A stretch of DNA of 64,000 nucleotides from Deltaproteobacteria bacterium (GCA_025363655.1 JANYDK010000147.1:62001-126000); one strand, 5' to 3'. Counted from the stretch's first letter, positions 10,303 to 18,354 are shown. The notes: generated by a model not told the origin, from the sequence alone. Made by a program: numbers and translations.

Positions 10303-10360
10303 CGGCAACCGAGCGGAGCGAGATTGACCGAGCGGCCAAAGTTGCGAAGCAATCTTTGGC
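10303..10360. repeat. Dispersed intergenic repeat, copy B, with hairpin
   Basis: Bases 10303-10342 repeat the element at 7278-7318. Copy B ends in a strong stem at 10335-10360: GCCAAAGTTGC pairs with GCAAtCTTTGGC across a GAA loop, with one bulged T. A smaller stem, CTCGG-CAA-CCGAG, lies at 10301-10313. No T-tract follows, so it is not a classic intrinsic terminator, although it sits directly behind argS. Confidence 0.85.
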
Positions 10361-10427
10361 GAAACCTGACCTTAATTCGTGTCCAAGGCTTGCCGCGCCA
10401 CCTCCGGTGGGTGAATTCCCCCCGGCA

Positions 10428-11975
10428 ATGAGCGAAGAGACCCCTGCCGAGGTTGGCTCGGCGACGGAGGCCGAAAAGCCCGAAGGTCGCTCCGACGAGA
10501 CGCGCAAAGACGTCGGCACCGCGTTCCGTTCGGGTCTCAAGCTCGGCGCCTCGCTCCTCGCTTCGTGGGGCGTCGCGCTCTTCCTTCGCTTCCTCTTGCC
10601 GCGCTTCCTCGGCCCCGAGCGCTTCGGCATCTTCAACTTCTCCGACACCTTCGCGGCGACCTACTTCGTTCTCCTCGGCCTCGGCGTCGAGACGTACATC
10701 CAGAAGGAAATCCCCGTCCGCCCGCAGCACGCGTCGGACTTCTACGGCGGCGTCATGGCGCTGCGCGTGGTCCTCAGCGTCATCCTCCTCGGCGCGCTCG
10801 CCCTCACGCTCCACCTCACCCATCGCTCGATGGAGGTGCAGAAGCTGGTGATGCTCTTCGCCTGCGGGCAGCTCCTGGTCAACGTCAACGCCACGCTCGC
10901 GGCCCTCCTCCAAGCGCGCTCCAGCGTCGGCGGTCTCGCGATCATCAACGTCATCGGCAAGGTCATCTGGGGCGCCGGTGTGCTCCTCGGGCTCGTCTTC
11001 AGGGCGCCGCTCGAGCTCCTCGCCGGCGCGCTCGTCACCTCCGAGGCGCTCAAGGCGGTCATCCTCTACCGCGTCGTCAAACGCGAGTTCGAGCTCGTCG
11101 TTCGCTTCGACTACCGGGCGCTCAAGGCGGTGCTCGTCGCCAGCATCCCCTTCTACCTCAACGGCATCGTCGTCACGCTCTGCAGCAAGCTCGACATCAC
11201 GATGCTCGAGTTCCTCACCGGCGACAACGAACAGGTCGGCTGGTACAGCGCCTCGGCCAACGTCGCCAGCTTGGCGATGCTCCTCTCGCCGCTCCTCATC
11301 TGGGTGGTGATGCCGCTGATGTCCCGCGCCGCCGCCCGCTCCCACGACGAGCTGTGGTGGATCGTCCGCCGCGCCATCGAAGGCATCTACGTCGTCACGC
11401 TCCCCATCATTCTCATGTGCGTCCTCGGCGCCGACGTCTGGATTCGCATCCTCTTCGGCAAGGCCTTCGAGCCCGCCGCCATGAGCCTCCGCGCGCAGGC
11501 GCCCCTCTTCATGTTCACGTACCTGGCGATGCTCCTCTCGATGACCTTGATCGTCCTCGAGCGCCCCTGGAAGCTCACCGTCGTCAGCACCGTCGGCGTC
11601 ATCGTCAACCCGATCCTCACGGCCATCTTCGTCCCCATGATGGGCAAGCTCCTCGGGCGAGGCGGCGGCGGCGTCGGCGCGGCGATGGGCGTCGTCGGCA
11701 TGGAGCTGGTGGTCACCACCCTCCTCCTCCACGACCTCGGCACGAAGGCCATCGACAAGCGCATCCTCGGCATCGTCGGCAAGTCGATCATCGCCGCCGC
11801 GGTCGTCACCGGCGCCCACCTCTTGCTCCACGGAATCGGGCCCCTTCGCCTCGTCGTCGACGGCGTGCTCTGGATCCTCCTCTCGTTCGCGATGGGGATC
11901 CTCAAGCCGGGCGAGGTCTTGAAGGTGATCAGGGCCGCGCGCGGGCGCGGCAAGGATCAGCCGACCGAGGCGTGA
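10428..11975 (+). CDS. wzx: Wzx-type polysaccharide flippase (MATE/MVF-like)
   Basis: A 515-residue integral membrane protein with a charged 35-residue leader and then about 12-14 hydrophobic helices, starting ASLLASWGVALFLRFLLPRFLGPERFGIFNF, the usual opening of oligosaccharide flippases. It should move undecaprenyl-linked repeat units from the inner to the outer face of the cytoplasmic membrane for polymerisation by Wzy. The frame is open well upstream but overlaps argS; the ATG at 10428 is the first sensible start. It lies about 3 kb from the eps-like genes and is the only flippase candidate in the window, so it probably serves that locus. Confidence in family is high, in partner moderate. 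Confidence 0.9.
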   Translation: MSEETPAEVGSATEAEKPEGRSDETRKDVGTAFRSGLKLGASLLASWGVALFLRFLLPRFLGPERFGIFNFSDTFAATYFVLLGLGVETYIQKEIPVRPQHASDFYGGVMALRVVLSVILLGALALTLHLTHRSMEVQKLVMLFACGQLLVNVNATLAALLQARSSVGGLAIINVIGKVIWGAGVLLGLVFRAPLELLAGALVTSEALKAVILYRVVKREFELVVRFDYRALKAVLVASIPFYLNGIVVTLCSKLDITMLEFLTGDNEQVGWYSASANVASLAMLLSPLLIWVVMPLMSRAAARSHDELWWIVRRAIEGIYVVTLPIILMCVLGADVWIRILFGKAFEPAAMSLRAQAPLFMFTYLAMLLSMTLIVLERPWKLTVVSTVGVIVNPILTAIFVPMMGKLLGRGGGGVGAAMGVVGMELVVTTLLLHDLGTKAIDKRILGIVGKSIIAAAVVTGAHLLLHGIGPLRLVVDGVLWILLSFAMGILKPGEVLKVIRAARGRGKDQPTEA

Positions 11976-12010
11976 GCGACGGAGCCGAGGGCGCCGAGAA
12001 ATCGGCGTCA

Positions 12011-12025
12011 TGTTGCGTTGCAACA
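12011..12025. promoter_or_regulatory. Short inverted repeat upstream of the hydrolase gene
   Basis: TGTTGC-GTT-GCAACA is a perfect 6-bp inverted repeat with a 3-base centre, 46 bases before the proposed hydrolase start and 36 bases after the flippase stop. It is AT-richer than its surroundings. It could be an operator for a small dimeric regulator, or a weak hairpin. Confidence 0.35.
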
Positions 12026-12070
12026 AATCAACCTTGACCGGGTCGACCGTGGTTGCTAGCAATCACGGCG

Positions 12071-12976
12071 ATGTCAGCCTCTGCCTCGCGTGGTGCACCG
12101 CAGCAATCGGTGGCCCCGATTGCCCCTCCGCCCTCCCCCTTCGAGCGCCTCGAGCTCGATCTTTCCTCGGGCTACGTCCGTGGCCATCGCTACGGTGAGG
12201 GGCGTGGTGAGGGCAAGCGCCGGCTCGTGCTCTGCGTCCACGGGCTTTCGGCCAACTCCTGCAGCTACGACTTCCTCGGCGCCGAGCTGGCGAAAGACGG
12301 GCGCGAGGTCGTCGCCATCGACCTCCGCGGGCGCGGTTGGAGCGAGATTTCTCGGCCTGGCAAGTACGGCTGGCAGGCGCACGCGCGTGATCTCCTCGAG
12401 GTGGCGACGAAGCTCGGGCATGATCACTTCGACCTCGTGGGGCACTCGATGGGCGCCTTCATCGGGATGGAGCTGGCACGGCAGGCGGGGCAGCGGCTCG
12501 GCAAGTTGGTGCTCGTCGACGCCGTCGGCATCCCCGAGCCGGCCTCGCTGGTGCCCATCGTTGCTGCAGTGCAGCGACTGCAGACCCACCACGAGAGCGC
12601 CGACACCTACGTCGCCGCCGTGCGTCGGCTCGGCATCATCACGCCTTGGTCCGACGTCTGGGAACGCCACTATCGCTACGACTTGGTGCCCGCGGGGGCC
12701 TTCGTCCGGCCGCGCACGAATCACGCCGCGGTCGTCGAGGACGCCACTTATGGTGCATCGCAAAATCCGCGGCACCTCTGGACCTTCGTCCGTTCGCCGA
12801 GCCTCTTGGTGCGCGCGAGCCGGCCGCTCGGCTTCGGCCACGTCGTCAGCCACGTCGATCAACTCGACTACGTCCGCCAGGTGATCGGCGCCGAGACCCT
12901 CGACGTCGACGCCAACCACTACGGCGTCCTCACCCACGCAGACACGGCGCGCGCCGTGCGGAGATTCCTCGCATGA
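12071..12976 (+). CDS. Alpha/beta hydrolase
   Basis: About 301 residues. The fold is shown by the oxyanion-hole motif CVHGLSANS, the nucleophile elbow GHSMGAF (catalytic Ser in GxSxG), and a C-terminal His in DANHYGVLTH. It lacks a signal peptide, so it is cytoplasmic. A TTG further upstream (12053) would add six residues; neither start has a clear ribosome binding site. The stop overlaps the start of the 3-hydroxybutyrate dehydrogenase gene by four bases (ATGA), so the two are translationally coupled. This suggests an esterase or thioesterase acting on 3-hydroxybutyrate oligomers or a related ester, which is inference from context only. Confidence 0.88.
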   Translation: MSASASRGAPQQSVAPIAPPPSPFERLELDLSSGYVRGHRYGEGRGEGKRRLVLCVHGLSANSCSYDFLGAELAKDGREVVAIDLRGRGWSEISRPGKYGWQAHARDLLEVATKLGHDHFDLVGHSMGAFIGMELARQAGQRLGKLVLVDAVGIPEPASLVPIVAAVQRLQTHHESADTYVAAVRRLGIITPWSDVWERHYRYDLVPAGAFVRPRTNHAAVVEDATYGASQNPRHLWTFVRSPSLLVRASRPLGFGHVVSHVDQLDYVRQVIGAETLDVDANHYGVLTHADTARAVRRFLA

Positions 12977-13773
12977 TGCAGCTCGCTTCCCAAGGCTCGC
13001 GTTCCCACGCTCCTTCGTTGCAGCACCGCACCGCCCTCGTCACCGGGGCGGCCTCGGGCATCGGCCTCGCGATCGCACGCGAGCTGGCCAGCGAAGGCGC
13101 GCGCGTGATCATGAGTGACGTCGCCGAAGGACCGCTCCAAGCCGCCACCGCCCTCGTGCCCGGCGCGCGTGCCATCGTCGCCAACCTCGCCCTCCGCGAG
13201 GACGTGAAGCGCCTCGCCAAAGAGGCCGGCGACGTCGATCTCCTCGTCAACAACGCCGGTCTCCAGAGCGTCAGCCCGATCGAAGACTTCGACGAATCGA
13301 AGTGGGATCTCCTCGTCTCGGTGATGCTCACTGCCCCCTTCCTCCTCATCCGCGCGGTCATCCCGCGCATGTACGAGCGCAACTACGGCCGAGTCCTCAA
13401 CATCGGCTCGGTGCACAGCCTCATCGCTTCGCCCTTCAAGTCAGCCTACGTCGCCGCCAAGCACGGCCTCGTCGGCCTCACCAAGACGGTCGCGCTCGAG
13501 GCCGCGCAACGCTCCGGCAACGTCACCATCAACGCCATCTGCCCTTCGTACGTACGCACGCCGCTCGTCGAGAAGCAGATCGCCGATCAGGCGCGCGTGC
13601 AGAACGTCCCCGAAGACGAGGTCCTGAGCCGCATCCTCCTCGCGCAGAATGCCGTGAAGCGGCTGATCGAACCGGAGGAGGTCGGAAAGTATGCGGCGTT
13701 TTTGTGCAGGGAAGAGGCGTGGTCGATCACCGGGGCGGCGATCACGATGGACGCAGGGTGGCTCGCGCATTGA
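12973..13773 (+). CDS. 3-hydroxybutyrate dehydrogenase-like short-chain dehydrogenase
   Basis: A 266-residue SDR. The NAD-binding motif TGAASGIG lies near residue 20, NNAG follows, and the catalytic Ser-Tyr-Lys set includes YVAAKHG. The segments NNAGLQSVSPIEDF, LTKTVALE and NAICPSYVRTPLVEKQIADQA are close to those of bacterial D-3-hydroxybutyrate dehydrogenases, which turn 3-hydroxybutyrate into acetoacetate during poly-hydroxybutyrate use. Length matches that family. It overlaps the upstream alpha/beta hydrolase by four bases. A second ATG three bases on (12976) is equally possible. Substrate identity rests on motif similarity; another 3-hydroxyacid is possible. Confidence 0.88.
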   Translation: MMQLASQGSRSHAPSLQHRTALVTGAASGIGLAIARELASEGARVIMSDVAEGPLQAATALVPGARAIVANLALREDVKRLAKEAGDVDLLVNNAGLQSVSPIEDFDESKWDLLVSVMLTAPFLLIRAVIPRMYERNYGRVLNIGSVHSLIASPFKSAYVAAKHGLVGLTKTVALEAAQRSGNVTINAICPSYVRTPLVEKQIADQARVQNVPEDEVLSRILLAQNAVKRLIEPEEVGKYAAFLCREEAWSITGAAITMDAGWLAH

Positions 13774-13873
13774 GTGACGGCCTGATCGAGATGCGAAGCC
13801 CGCACGGCGTCCGCGCGTCGTTGCGGCGTCTTCGCGTGGGGCGCTGGACCGCTGTGTCGACTGTGGGCGAAGA

Positions 13874-14013
13874 CCGCGGGCTGAAGCCCTCGGCAGGGGA
13901 GAGCTCAAGCCCGGCATTCGCCGGGCTTCCTACAGTTCCTTCGAAGATGTCCATGCTGCGAAGCCGGGCAAGCCGGGCTTGAACCGCTCGATGCCGTGGG
14001 CTTCAGCCCGCGG
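13874..14013. repeat. REP-like palindrome cluster between convergent genes
   Basis: The block is bounded by a perfect 16-base inverted pair: CCGCGGGCTGAAGCCC at 13874-13889 and its reverse complement at 13998-14013. Inside, AAGCCCGGC-ATTC-GCCGGGCTT (13907-13928) forms a 9-bp stem with a 4-base loop, and AGCCGGGC occurs twice in tandem near 13962-13978. The 267-base gap holds no gene. It lies between the convergent dehydrogenase and the copper-monooxygenase-like gene, so it could also act as a bidirectional transcript end. Confidence 0.85.
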
Positions 14014-14040
14014 TGCTTGGCCGGCCTACCTCATCAGCCC

Positions 14041-14949
14041 CTACCGCTTCGACGCCACGCAAGCCCCACCATCCCGCGGCGCCCCCATCGCGATCGCCGG
14101 CGGCGGCGCCTCTCCCCCCACCGAATAGTGCCCCGCGATCACGCACATCTCATCCCCCGCAGAAGCCCCATACCGAACCGCGACGTTCCCCGCGTTTGTA
14201 TACGTACAAACGAATCGAATCGACGTCCCCGCCTCCAGCGCCAGCGGAGGATCGAGCGTGACGATGGGGGCCTCGGCCCATTGGGTGGTGGTGTAGATGC
14301 GCTCACCGTCGTGAGCCCCGCCGACGACGAAGGCGTCGACGCCCCGTCCGAGCGCGTGGGTGTGGGCGAGCAAGGAATGGAGCAGGAGCGCGCGATCGAG
14401 GGGGCACGAGGTCGTCACGCGGGTCGTCGAGCGGGGCGCGATCTCGATCGCCTCGTTCTCGAGCGCCAGCATCCCGAGCGCGATCGCGCGCGCGCCCTTG
14501 GGCAAGACGTGGAGGCGGAAGGTGACCGCACCGTCGATCGGCGCGCGGGTCGCGTTGACGTAGTGGTACGCGAAGGCGAGCGGCTGATGCGCGGCCAGTG
14601 GAAGCGCGTATCCCACGGGAAAACTGACGTTTCCGACGTTCTCTTGCACGGGTAGCCCGAGGATCGGCGCGTAGCCGATGCCTCCTTCGGGTGGTGCATC
14701 GAGACGACCGTGATGCATGCCCTTCGGCGCCGACCACTCGACGGAGGTGACGAAGACGGGCTCGTCGCTCGGCAATTGCGTCGCGAGATCGCCCTGCCGC
14801 TCGGTGCCCGACTCGATGGCCTGGAGCGTGAACGCGACGTCGAGCGTCGAGCCGTCCTTCGAATCACCTGCGCTCCCGGCGCTGCACGCCGACAGACTGG
14901 CCGTGAGCGTGATCACGTAGGCGAGCGAGCGCGACTTCTTCGAGCTCAC
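14041..14949 (-). CDS. Compact PHM/DBM-like copper type II monooxygenase, lipoprotein
   Basis: 302 residues with a lipoprotein leader (lipobox LSAC, Cys22). The remaining body carries every copper ligand expected of peptidylglycine/dopamine monooxygenases: His79-His80 and His129 for the CuH site, His196-x-His198 (AHTHALG) and Met268 (GDEMCV) for the CuM site. The gap from the HxH pair to the Met is 70 residues, as in PHM. These enzymes hydroxylate substrates with O2, ascorbate and two separated coppers; here it would act at the cell surface. The GTG start at 14949 overlaps the stop of the upstream small membrane protein (GTGA) and gives a clean signal peptide, whereas an upstream start would not. 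It is the last gene of a three-gene unit led by Wzy. Substrate unknown. Confidence 0.75.
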   Translation of the reverse strand: MSSKKSRSLAYVITLTASLSACSAGSAGDSKDGSTLDVAFTLQAIESGTERQGDLATQLPSDEPVFVTSVEWSAPKGMHHGRLDAPPEGGIGYAPILGLPVQENVGNVSFPVGYALPLAAHQPLAFAYHYVNATRAPIDGAVTFRLHVLPKGARAIALGMLALENEAIEIAPRSTTRVTTSCPLDRALLLHSLLAHTHALGRGVDAFVVGGAHDGERIYTTTQWAEAPIVTLDPPLALEAGTSIRFVCTYTNAGNVAVRYGASAGDEMCVIAGHYSVGGEAPPPAIAMGAPRDGGACVASKR

Positions 14950-15167
14950 GTCGGAGGCGCGCCTTCCGCCGCTTGTCCGTCGTCGGGCGGCCTCGGTGGC
15001 GTGAGACGCCAGAAGAAGCGGCGAATGCACCACGCCCAGAGGACGACGAACGCGAAGGCGAAGATCACCGTTCGACGCATGCCGCGACGCGGATTTTTGT
15101 CGCGCGAGAGGATGATCGGAATGATCACCGTCGCGAACAAAATCGACATCAGCAGAAGCTTCTGCAT
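14946..15167 (-). CDS. Small membrane protein of unknown function
   Basis: 73 residues starting MQKLLLMSILFATVIIPII, with two hydrophobic helices separated by a basic loop (SRDKNPRRGMRR) and a Pro-rich, acidic tail. The start is one base after the stop of the Wzy-like gene, and the stop overlaps the GTG of the copper-monooxygenase-like gene, so all three are coupled. I do not recognise a family. The position suggests a role with the polymerase or with maturation of the downstream lipoprotein, but that is a guess. Confidence 0.7.
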   Translation of the reverse strand: MQKLLLMSILFATVIIPIILSRDKNPRRGMRRTVIFAFAFVVLWAWCIRRFFWRLTPPRPPDDGQAAEGAPPT

Positions 15168-15168
15168 C

Positions 15169-16623
15169 TCAGGTGACCACGTCGGGGGTCGCGTCCGCGG
15201 CCGATACCGAAGACGCCGAAGATGCCGAAGATGCCGAAGATGCCGAAGGTGCCGAAGGTGCCGAAGGTGAATCCGAAGCAGACTCCGCCACCAGCTCGGC
15301 GACTGGCGCGGGGGCCTCGACTTTCGGCGCGTTCGACTTGTCGGGCCACGCCGCCGTCGAGACCGAGAGTCGCCCCGAGACGGCGAACCCACCGGCCATC
15401 ATGAAGAGCGTGGTCTGCGATTGCCAACCCATGTCGCCGTACATCTGGTTGGTGACGATGACGATCGAGGCCAGGCCGGCGATCGAAGCGGTGCGCTCGC
15501 CGGGATCTTTGGCGATGCGATAGGTGCGCGCGTGGAGGTACGCGGACACCGAAAATACCGCCCAAAGCCCGGCGAATCCGAGCGCGCCGCTGAAGGCGAG
15601 GATGCCGAGCACGCTGTTGTGGGGCACGTACTGCCACTGCTTGAAGAAGGCATCGATGCGGTAGGTGGAGTCGATCTCGGTGTACGGATGTCCCCAGCCG
15701 GTGCCGACGAGCCAGCCGGCGTTGGTCATGGTCACGATCAAGCCGGCGTTCTCGACGTTGCGCGAGCGGGTCGAGCTGTCTTCCTTGTCGGCGACCGTCG
15801 AGAGCGACTTCAGCGGCTTGAAGATGCGCTCCGGCCGACCCCAACCGATGGCGACGTAGAGCGCGATGATCGGCAGCATGCCGACGATGCCCCAGTTGAT
15901 GCGACGCGCGAGCTTGCCCTTCGGCAGCATGAAATAGACGACCAAAAGCGCGCCGAAGAGGCTCACCCAGGCGAGGCGTCGATTGTTCAACTGGATGACG
16001 AGGAGCAGCACCGCGCAGCCGAAGGTCATCATCCAGAACGACTTCTTCTTGCCGCGATGCTCGAGCGCGTTCACCACCAGCCAGACGAACGAGAAGACGA
16101 AGAGCACGGTGTCGTCGTGGGTGGTGACGTAGGGCGGCGGCCCGTTGATCATCGGCATGTTGCGGACGATGACCACGTAGAAGAGGATTCCCATGAACGC
16201 GCGGAACATCCCGGCGGCGACGACCACGTGGAAGAGCTTGATCACGTGCGCGGGCGTGCGCATCGTCGTGATCAGCAAGTAGGCGAGCATCGATCCGTTG
16301 ATCCACGGGAAGAGCTGCCAGGTGATTTGCTTGGCGTCGCCGCCCGAGGCGATGCCGTAGACGGTCCAGAGGAGGAGGACGCCGACGCTGGCGATGATCG
16401 CCTTGTCGAGCGGTTTGGCGCGGCGGTTGCGCGCTGCGGCCGAGCCGAGCTGCGCGAAGAGCAGCCCGATCATGCAGAAGAAGAAGAGCGGAAACTTCGC
16501 CGGCGACGGCTGGAAGAGCACCAAATCGAGGTACTTCAGCGGCGTCTCCCACTCATGCGAGTACATGAGCGGGCTCTCGGCGATGAAGCCGAGGAAGAAC
16601 AGCAAGTAGACCGCGTTCCGCAC
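15169..16623 (-). CDS. wzy: O-antigen ligase/polymerase-like membrane protein (Wzy)
   Basis: A 484-residue polytopic inner-membrane protein with about 11 hydrophobic helices and a large periplasmic loop near residues 265-340. This loop contains STRSRNVENAGL and is followed by YVPHNSVLGILAF, the His-Asn motif common to Wzy/WaaL proteins. It should join flipped repeat units into long chains. The last 55 residues form an odd cytoplasmic tail of Ala, Pro and Ser encoded by a 9-bp tandem repeat. It is divergent from the GT2 gene at 16711 and heads a unit with a 73-residue membrane protein and the copper-monooxygenase-like lipoprotein. Wzy and ligase cannot be told apart from sequence alone; the eps context favours Wzy. 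Confidence 0.85.
   Translation of the reverse strand: MRNAVYLLFFLGFIAESPLMYSHEWETPLKYLDLVLFQPSPAKFPLFFFCMIGLLFAQLGSAAARNRRAKPLDKAIIASVGVLLLWTVYGIASGGDAKQITWQLFPWINGSMLAYLLITTMRTPAHVIKLFHVVVAAGMFRAFMGILFYVVIVRNMPMINGPPPYVTTHDDTVLFVFSFVWLVVNALEHRGKKKSFWMMTFGCAVLLLVIQLNNRRLAWVSLFGALLVVYFMLPKGKLARRINWGIVGMLPIIALYVAIGWGRPERIFKPLKSLSTVADKEDSSTRSRNVENAGLIVTMTNAGWLVGTGWGHPYTEIDSTYRIDAFFKQWQYVPHNSVLGILAFSGALGFAGLWAVFSVSAYLHARTYRIAKDPGERTASIAGLASIVIVTNQMYGDMGWQSQTTLFMMAGGFAVSGRLSVSTAAWPDKSNAPKVEAPAPVAELVAESASDSPSAPSAPSASSASSASSASSVSAADATPDVVT
15206..15268. repeat. Seven 9-bp tandem units in the tail of the Wzy-like gene
   Basis: Seven consecutive 9-base units of the form GCCGAAGAT or GCCGAAGGT (plus strand) encode the Ser-Ala/Pro tail on the minus strand. 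Units 2-4 are identical to each other, and units 5-7 are identical to each other. This indicates recent expansion by slippage. The frame is kept whatever the copy number. Confidence 0.9.
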
Positions 16624-16628
16624 GTGAA

Positions 16629-16640
16629 AAGACTAGTCTT
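16629..16640. promoter_or_regulatory. 12-bp palindrome in the divergent wzy/GT2 control region
   Basis: AAGACTAGTCTT is a perfect palindrome within the 87-base gap between the divergent Wzy-like and GT2 genes, close to a CACGTG at 16621-16626. It is notably AT-rich for this genome and starts six bases from the Wzy start codon. It is a candidate operator controlling both directions. Confidence 0.45.
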
Positions 16641-16710
16641 CGGTGCTCCCCCCAGCAAATCGAAGGTGGGTCTTTTCGCGTATGGTCCGGCCGTCTAGGG
16701 TGGAGCAGAC

Positions 16711-17730
16711 ATGAGCAGCGCCGATCTCCCGGACGTCAGCGTCGTCATCGCGCACTACAATCGACAAGATTCGATCGTCGCCCTGCTGACGGCCCTCGGC
16801 GAGCAGACGTTCGCGAAGAGTCGCTTCGAGGTCGTCGTCGTCGACGACGGCTCCCGCGAAGATCCGACCGCGCGCCTCACCGCCCTCGCGCTCCCCTACA
16901 CGCTCCAGGTCACGCGCCAGAAGAACGGCGGTGCCGCCGCTGCACGCGACAACGGCATCAAGCTCGCGCGCGGACGCGTCCTCATCATCATCGACGACGA
17001 CATGAAGCTGCCCCTCGACTTCATCGAGCGTCACTTCGGCTACCACGAGGGGGGCGCCAAGGTCGTCGTCCTCGGGCGCATGCGACCCGACGCGGCGTTG
17101 GCGACGATGCCTATTTTCGAGCGTTTTCACGCGCTCATGCTCGACAAGATGGCCGAGTCGTTCGGTCGCGGCGAGACCCCGCGCGGCAACGATCTCTTCA
17201 CCGGCAACGTCTCGCTCCGTCGCGAAGACTACCTCGCGGTCGGCGGCTTCGATCGCGCGCTCGGTCACTCCGAAGACGCCGAGCTCGGCGTGCGTCTCGA
17301 GAAGCTCGGCGTCCGTTTCCTCTTCAGCGAAACGGCCTACAGCATCCACGCCAGCGATCACGTGGTCCTCGAGAAGTGGATGAAGCGCGCGGTCCTCTAC
17401 GGGATGTACGACCGTCGCATCGCTCGCAAGCACCCCGACTATCCGCGCGCCGACCCGTGGCGCTTCTTCGGCCTCGTGAACCCTATTTCCAGGCCTTTTC
17501 TCGCTTTCGCGGTGGTCGCCCCGAAGGCCTCCGAGCCGCTCGCCCGCGTCTTCATCCGCCTCGCGATGGTCATCGACGGTGCCGGCCTCTCGCGGCCCGG
17601 CGTCGCCGCGACCACGCTCGTCTTCGGCATGGAGTACTTCCGTGGCCTCCGCAACGAGTGCGGCTCCCTCGGCGCGGCCTTCGCCGACTACCGCGCCTAT
17701 CGCGAAAAACTCCGTCATCACTCGCCCTGA
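16711..17730 (+). CDS. epsD: Family 2 glycosyltransferase, EpsD-like
   Basis: 339 residues, cytoplasmic, GT-A fold. The N terminus VSVVIAHYNRQDSI leads into the nucleotide-binding strands VVVVDDGS and the metal site IIDDDMK; an ED motif occurs in LGHSEDAELGVRLEKLG, where the catalytic base is expected. The family adds a sugar from a nucleotide donor to a lipid-linked acceptor. GGTGGAG precedes the ATG at a good distance. It is followed 12 bases later by the acetyltransferase-like gene, and this pair next to EpsA/EpsB-type genes matches the order of the M. xanthus eps cluster. The epsD name rests on that context; donor and acceptor are unknown. Confidence 0.88.
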   Translation: MSSADLPDVSVVIAHYNRQDSIVALLTALGEQTFAKSRFEVVVVDDGSREDPTARLTALALPYTLQVTRQKNGGAAAARDNGIKLARGRVLIIIDDDMKLPLDFIERHFGYHEGGAKVVVLGRMRPDAALATMPIFERFHALMLDKMAESFGRGETPRGNDLFTGNVSLRREDYLAVGGFDRALGHSEDAELGVRLEKLGVRFLFSETAYSIHASDHVVLEKWMKRAVLYGMYDRRIARKHPDYPRADPWRFFGLVNPISRPFLAFAVVAPKASEPLARVFIRLAMVIDGAGLSRPGVAATTLVFGMEYFRGLRNECGSLGAAFADYRAYREKLRHHSP

Positions 17731-17742
17731 GAGACCAGAACG

Positions 17743-18336
17743 ATGTCGAAGCTCGGAAGCGCCTTCTCCCGTTTCGTCGCCGCCGTCCGCGAGGACCACG
17801 CGATGATGCAGCACTACCACGATCGCTATCAGTCGACCGATCACGCCGGTTCCCTCACCAAGGACCTCGTGCAGCGCGTCGGCTTCCAGATGATGGCCGC
17901 CTATCGGACGATGCGCTTCTTCCATGAAGCCGGCGTCCCCGTCGCGCCGAAGCTCGCCTCGCGCGCGATTCGTCTCGTCTACGGCTCGGACATCCATTGG
18001 GAGGCCGAGTTCGCGCCGGGCGTCGTCATCGTCCACGGCATGGGCATGGCCATCAGCCGCTCGGCCAAGGTCGGACGCGGCTCCATTCTCATGCAGAACG
18101 TCACCCTCGCCGAGAGCACGAACCCCGCGACGGGCGAGGTCGGTGGCCCCAACATCCGCGAAAACGTGCACGTCGGCCCCGGCTCGGCCCTCATCGGCCC
18201 CATCGAAATCGGTGCCGACAGCAAGATCCTCGCGAACAGCACCCTCGTGCAATCGGTCCCCGCGCGCTCACGCGTCGAGGGCGCAGCGCCGCGGGTGGTG
18301 CCGCGATCGAAGAAGATGGGCGACTCCTCGACGTGA
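17743..18336 (+). CDS. epsC: Serine acetyltransferase-like left-handed beta-helix protein, EpsC-like
   Basis: 197 residues: a helical N-terminal part (1-85) and a C-terminal hexapeptide-repeat beta-helix (about 88-180) with GVVIVHGMGMAISRSAKVGRG and NVHVGPGSALIGPIEIGADSKI. The family is close to CysE serine O-acetyltransferases, whose active-site His lies in a similar place, but the usual HHG motif here reads VHG. In this setting it probably acetylates a sugar of the polysaccharide, or a biosynthetic intermediate, with acetyl-CoA. It follows the GT2 gene by 12 bases and converges on the WecG-like gene 18 bases away. EpsC of M. xanthus is the same type. Sugar versus serine as acceptor cannot be decided here. 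Confidence 0.85.
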   Translation: MSKLGSAFSRFVAAVREDHAMMQHYHDRYQSTDHAGSLTKDLVQRVGFQMMAAYRTMRFFHEAGVPVAPKLASRAIRLVYGSDIHWEAEFAPGVVIVHGMGMAISRSAKVGRGSILMQNVTLAESTNPATGEVGGPNIRENVHVGPGSALIGPIEIGADSKILANSTLVQSVPARSRVEGAAPRVVPRSKKMGDSST

Positions 18337-18354
18337 GTCGAGCGCATCGTCGAG

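Noticed and set aside
10335..10360. Intrinsic terminator behind argS
   Set aside because: The stem is strong, but no T-tract follows and the stem is part of a dispersed repeat.
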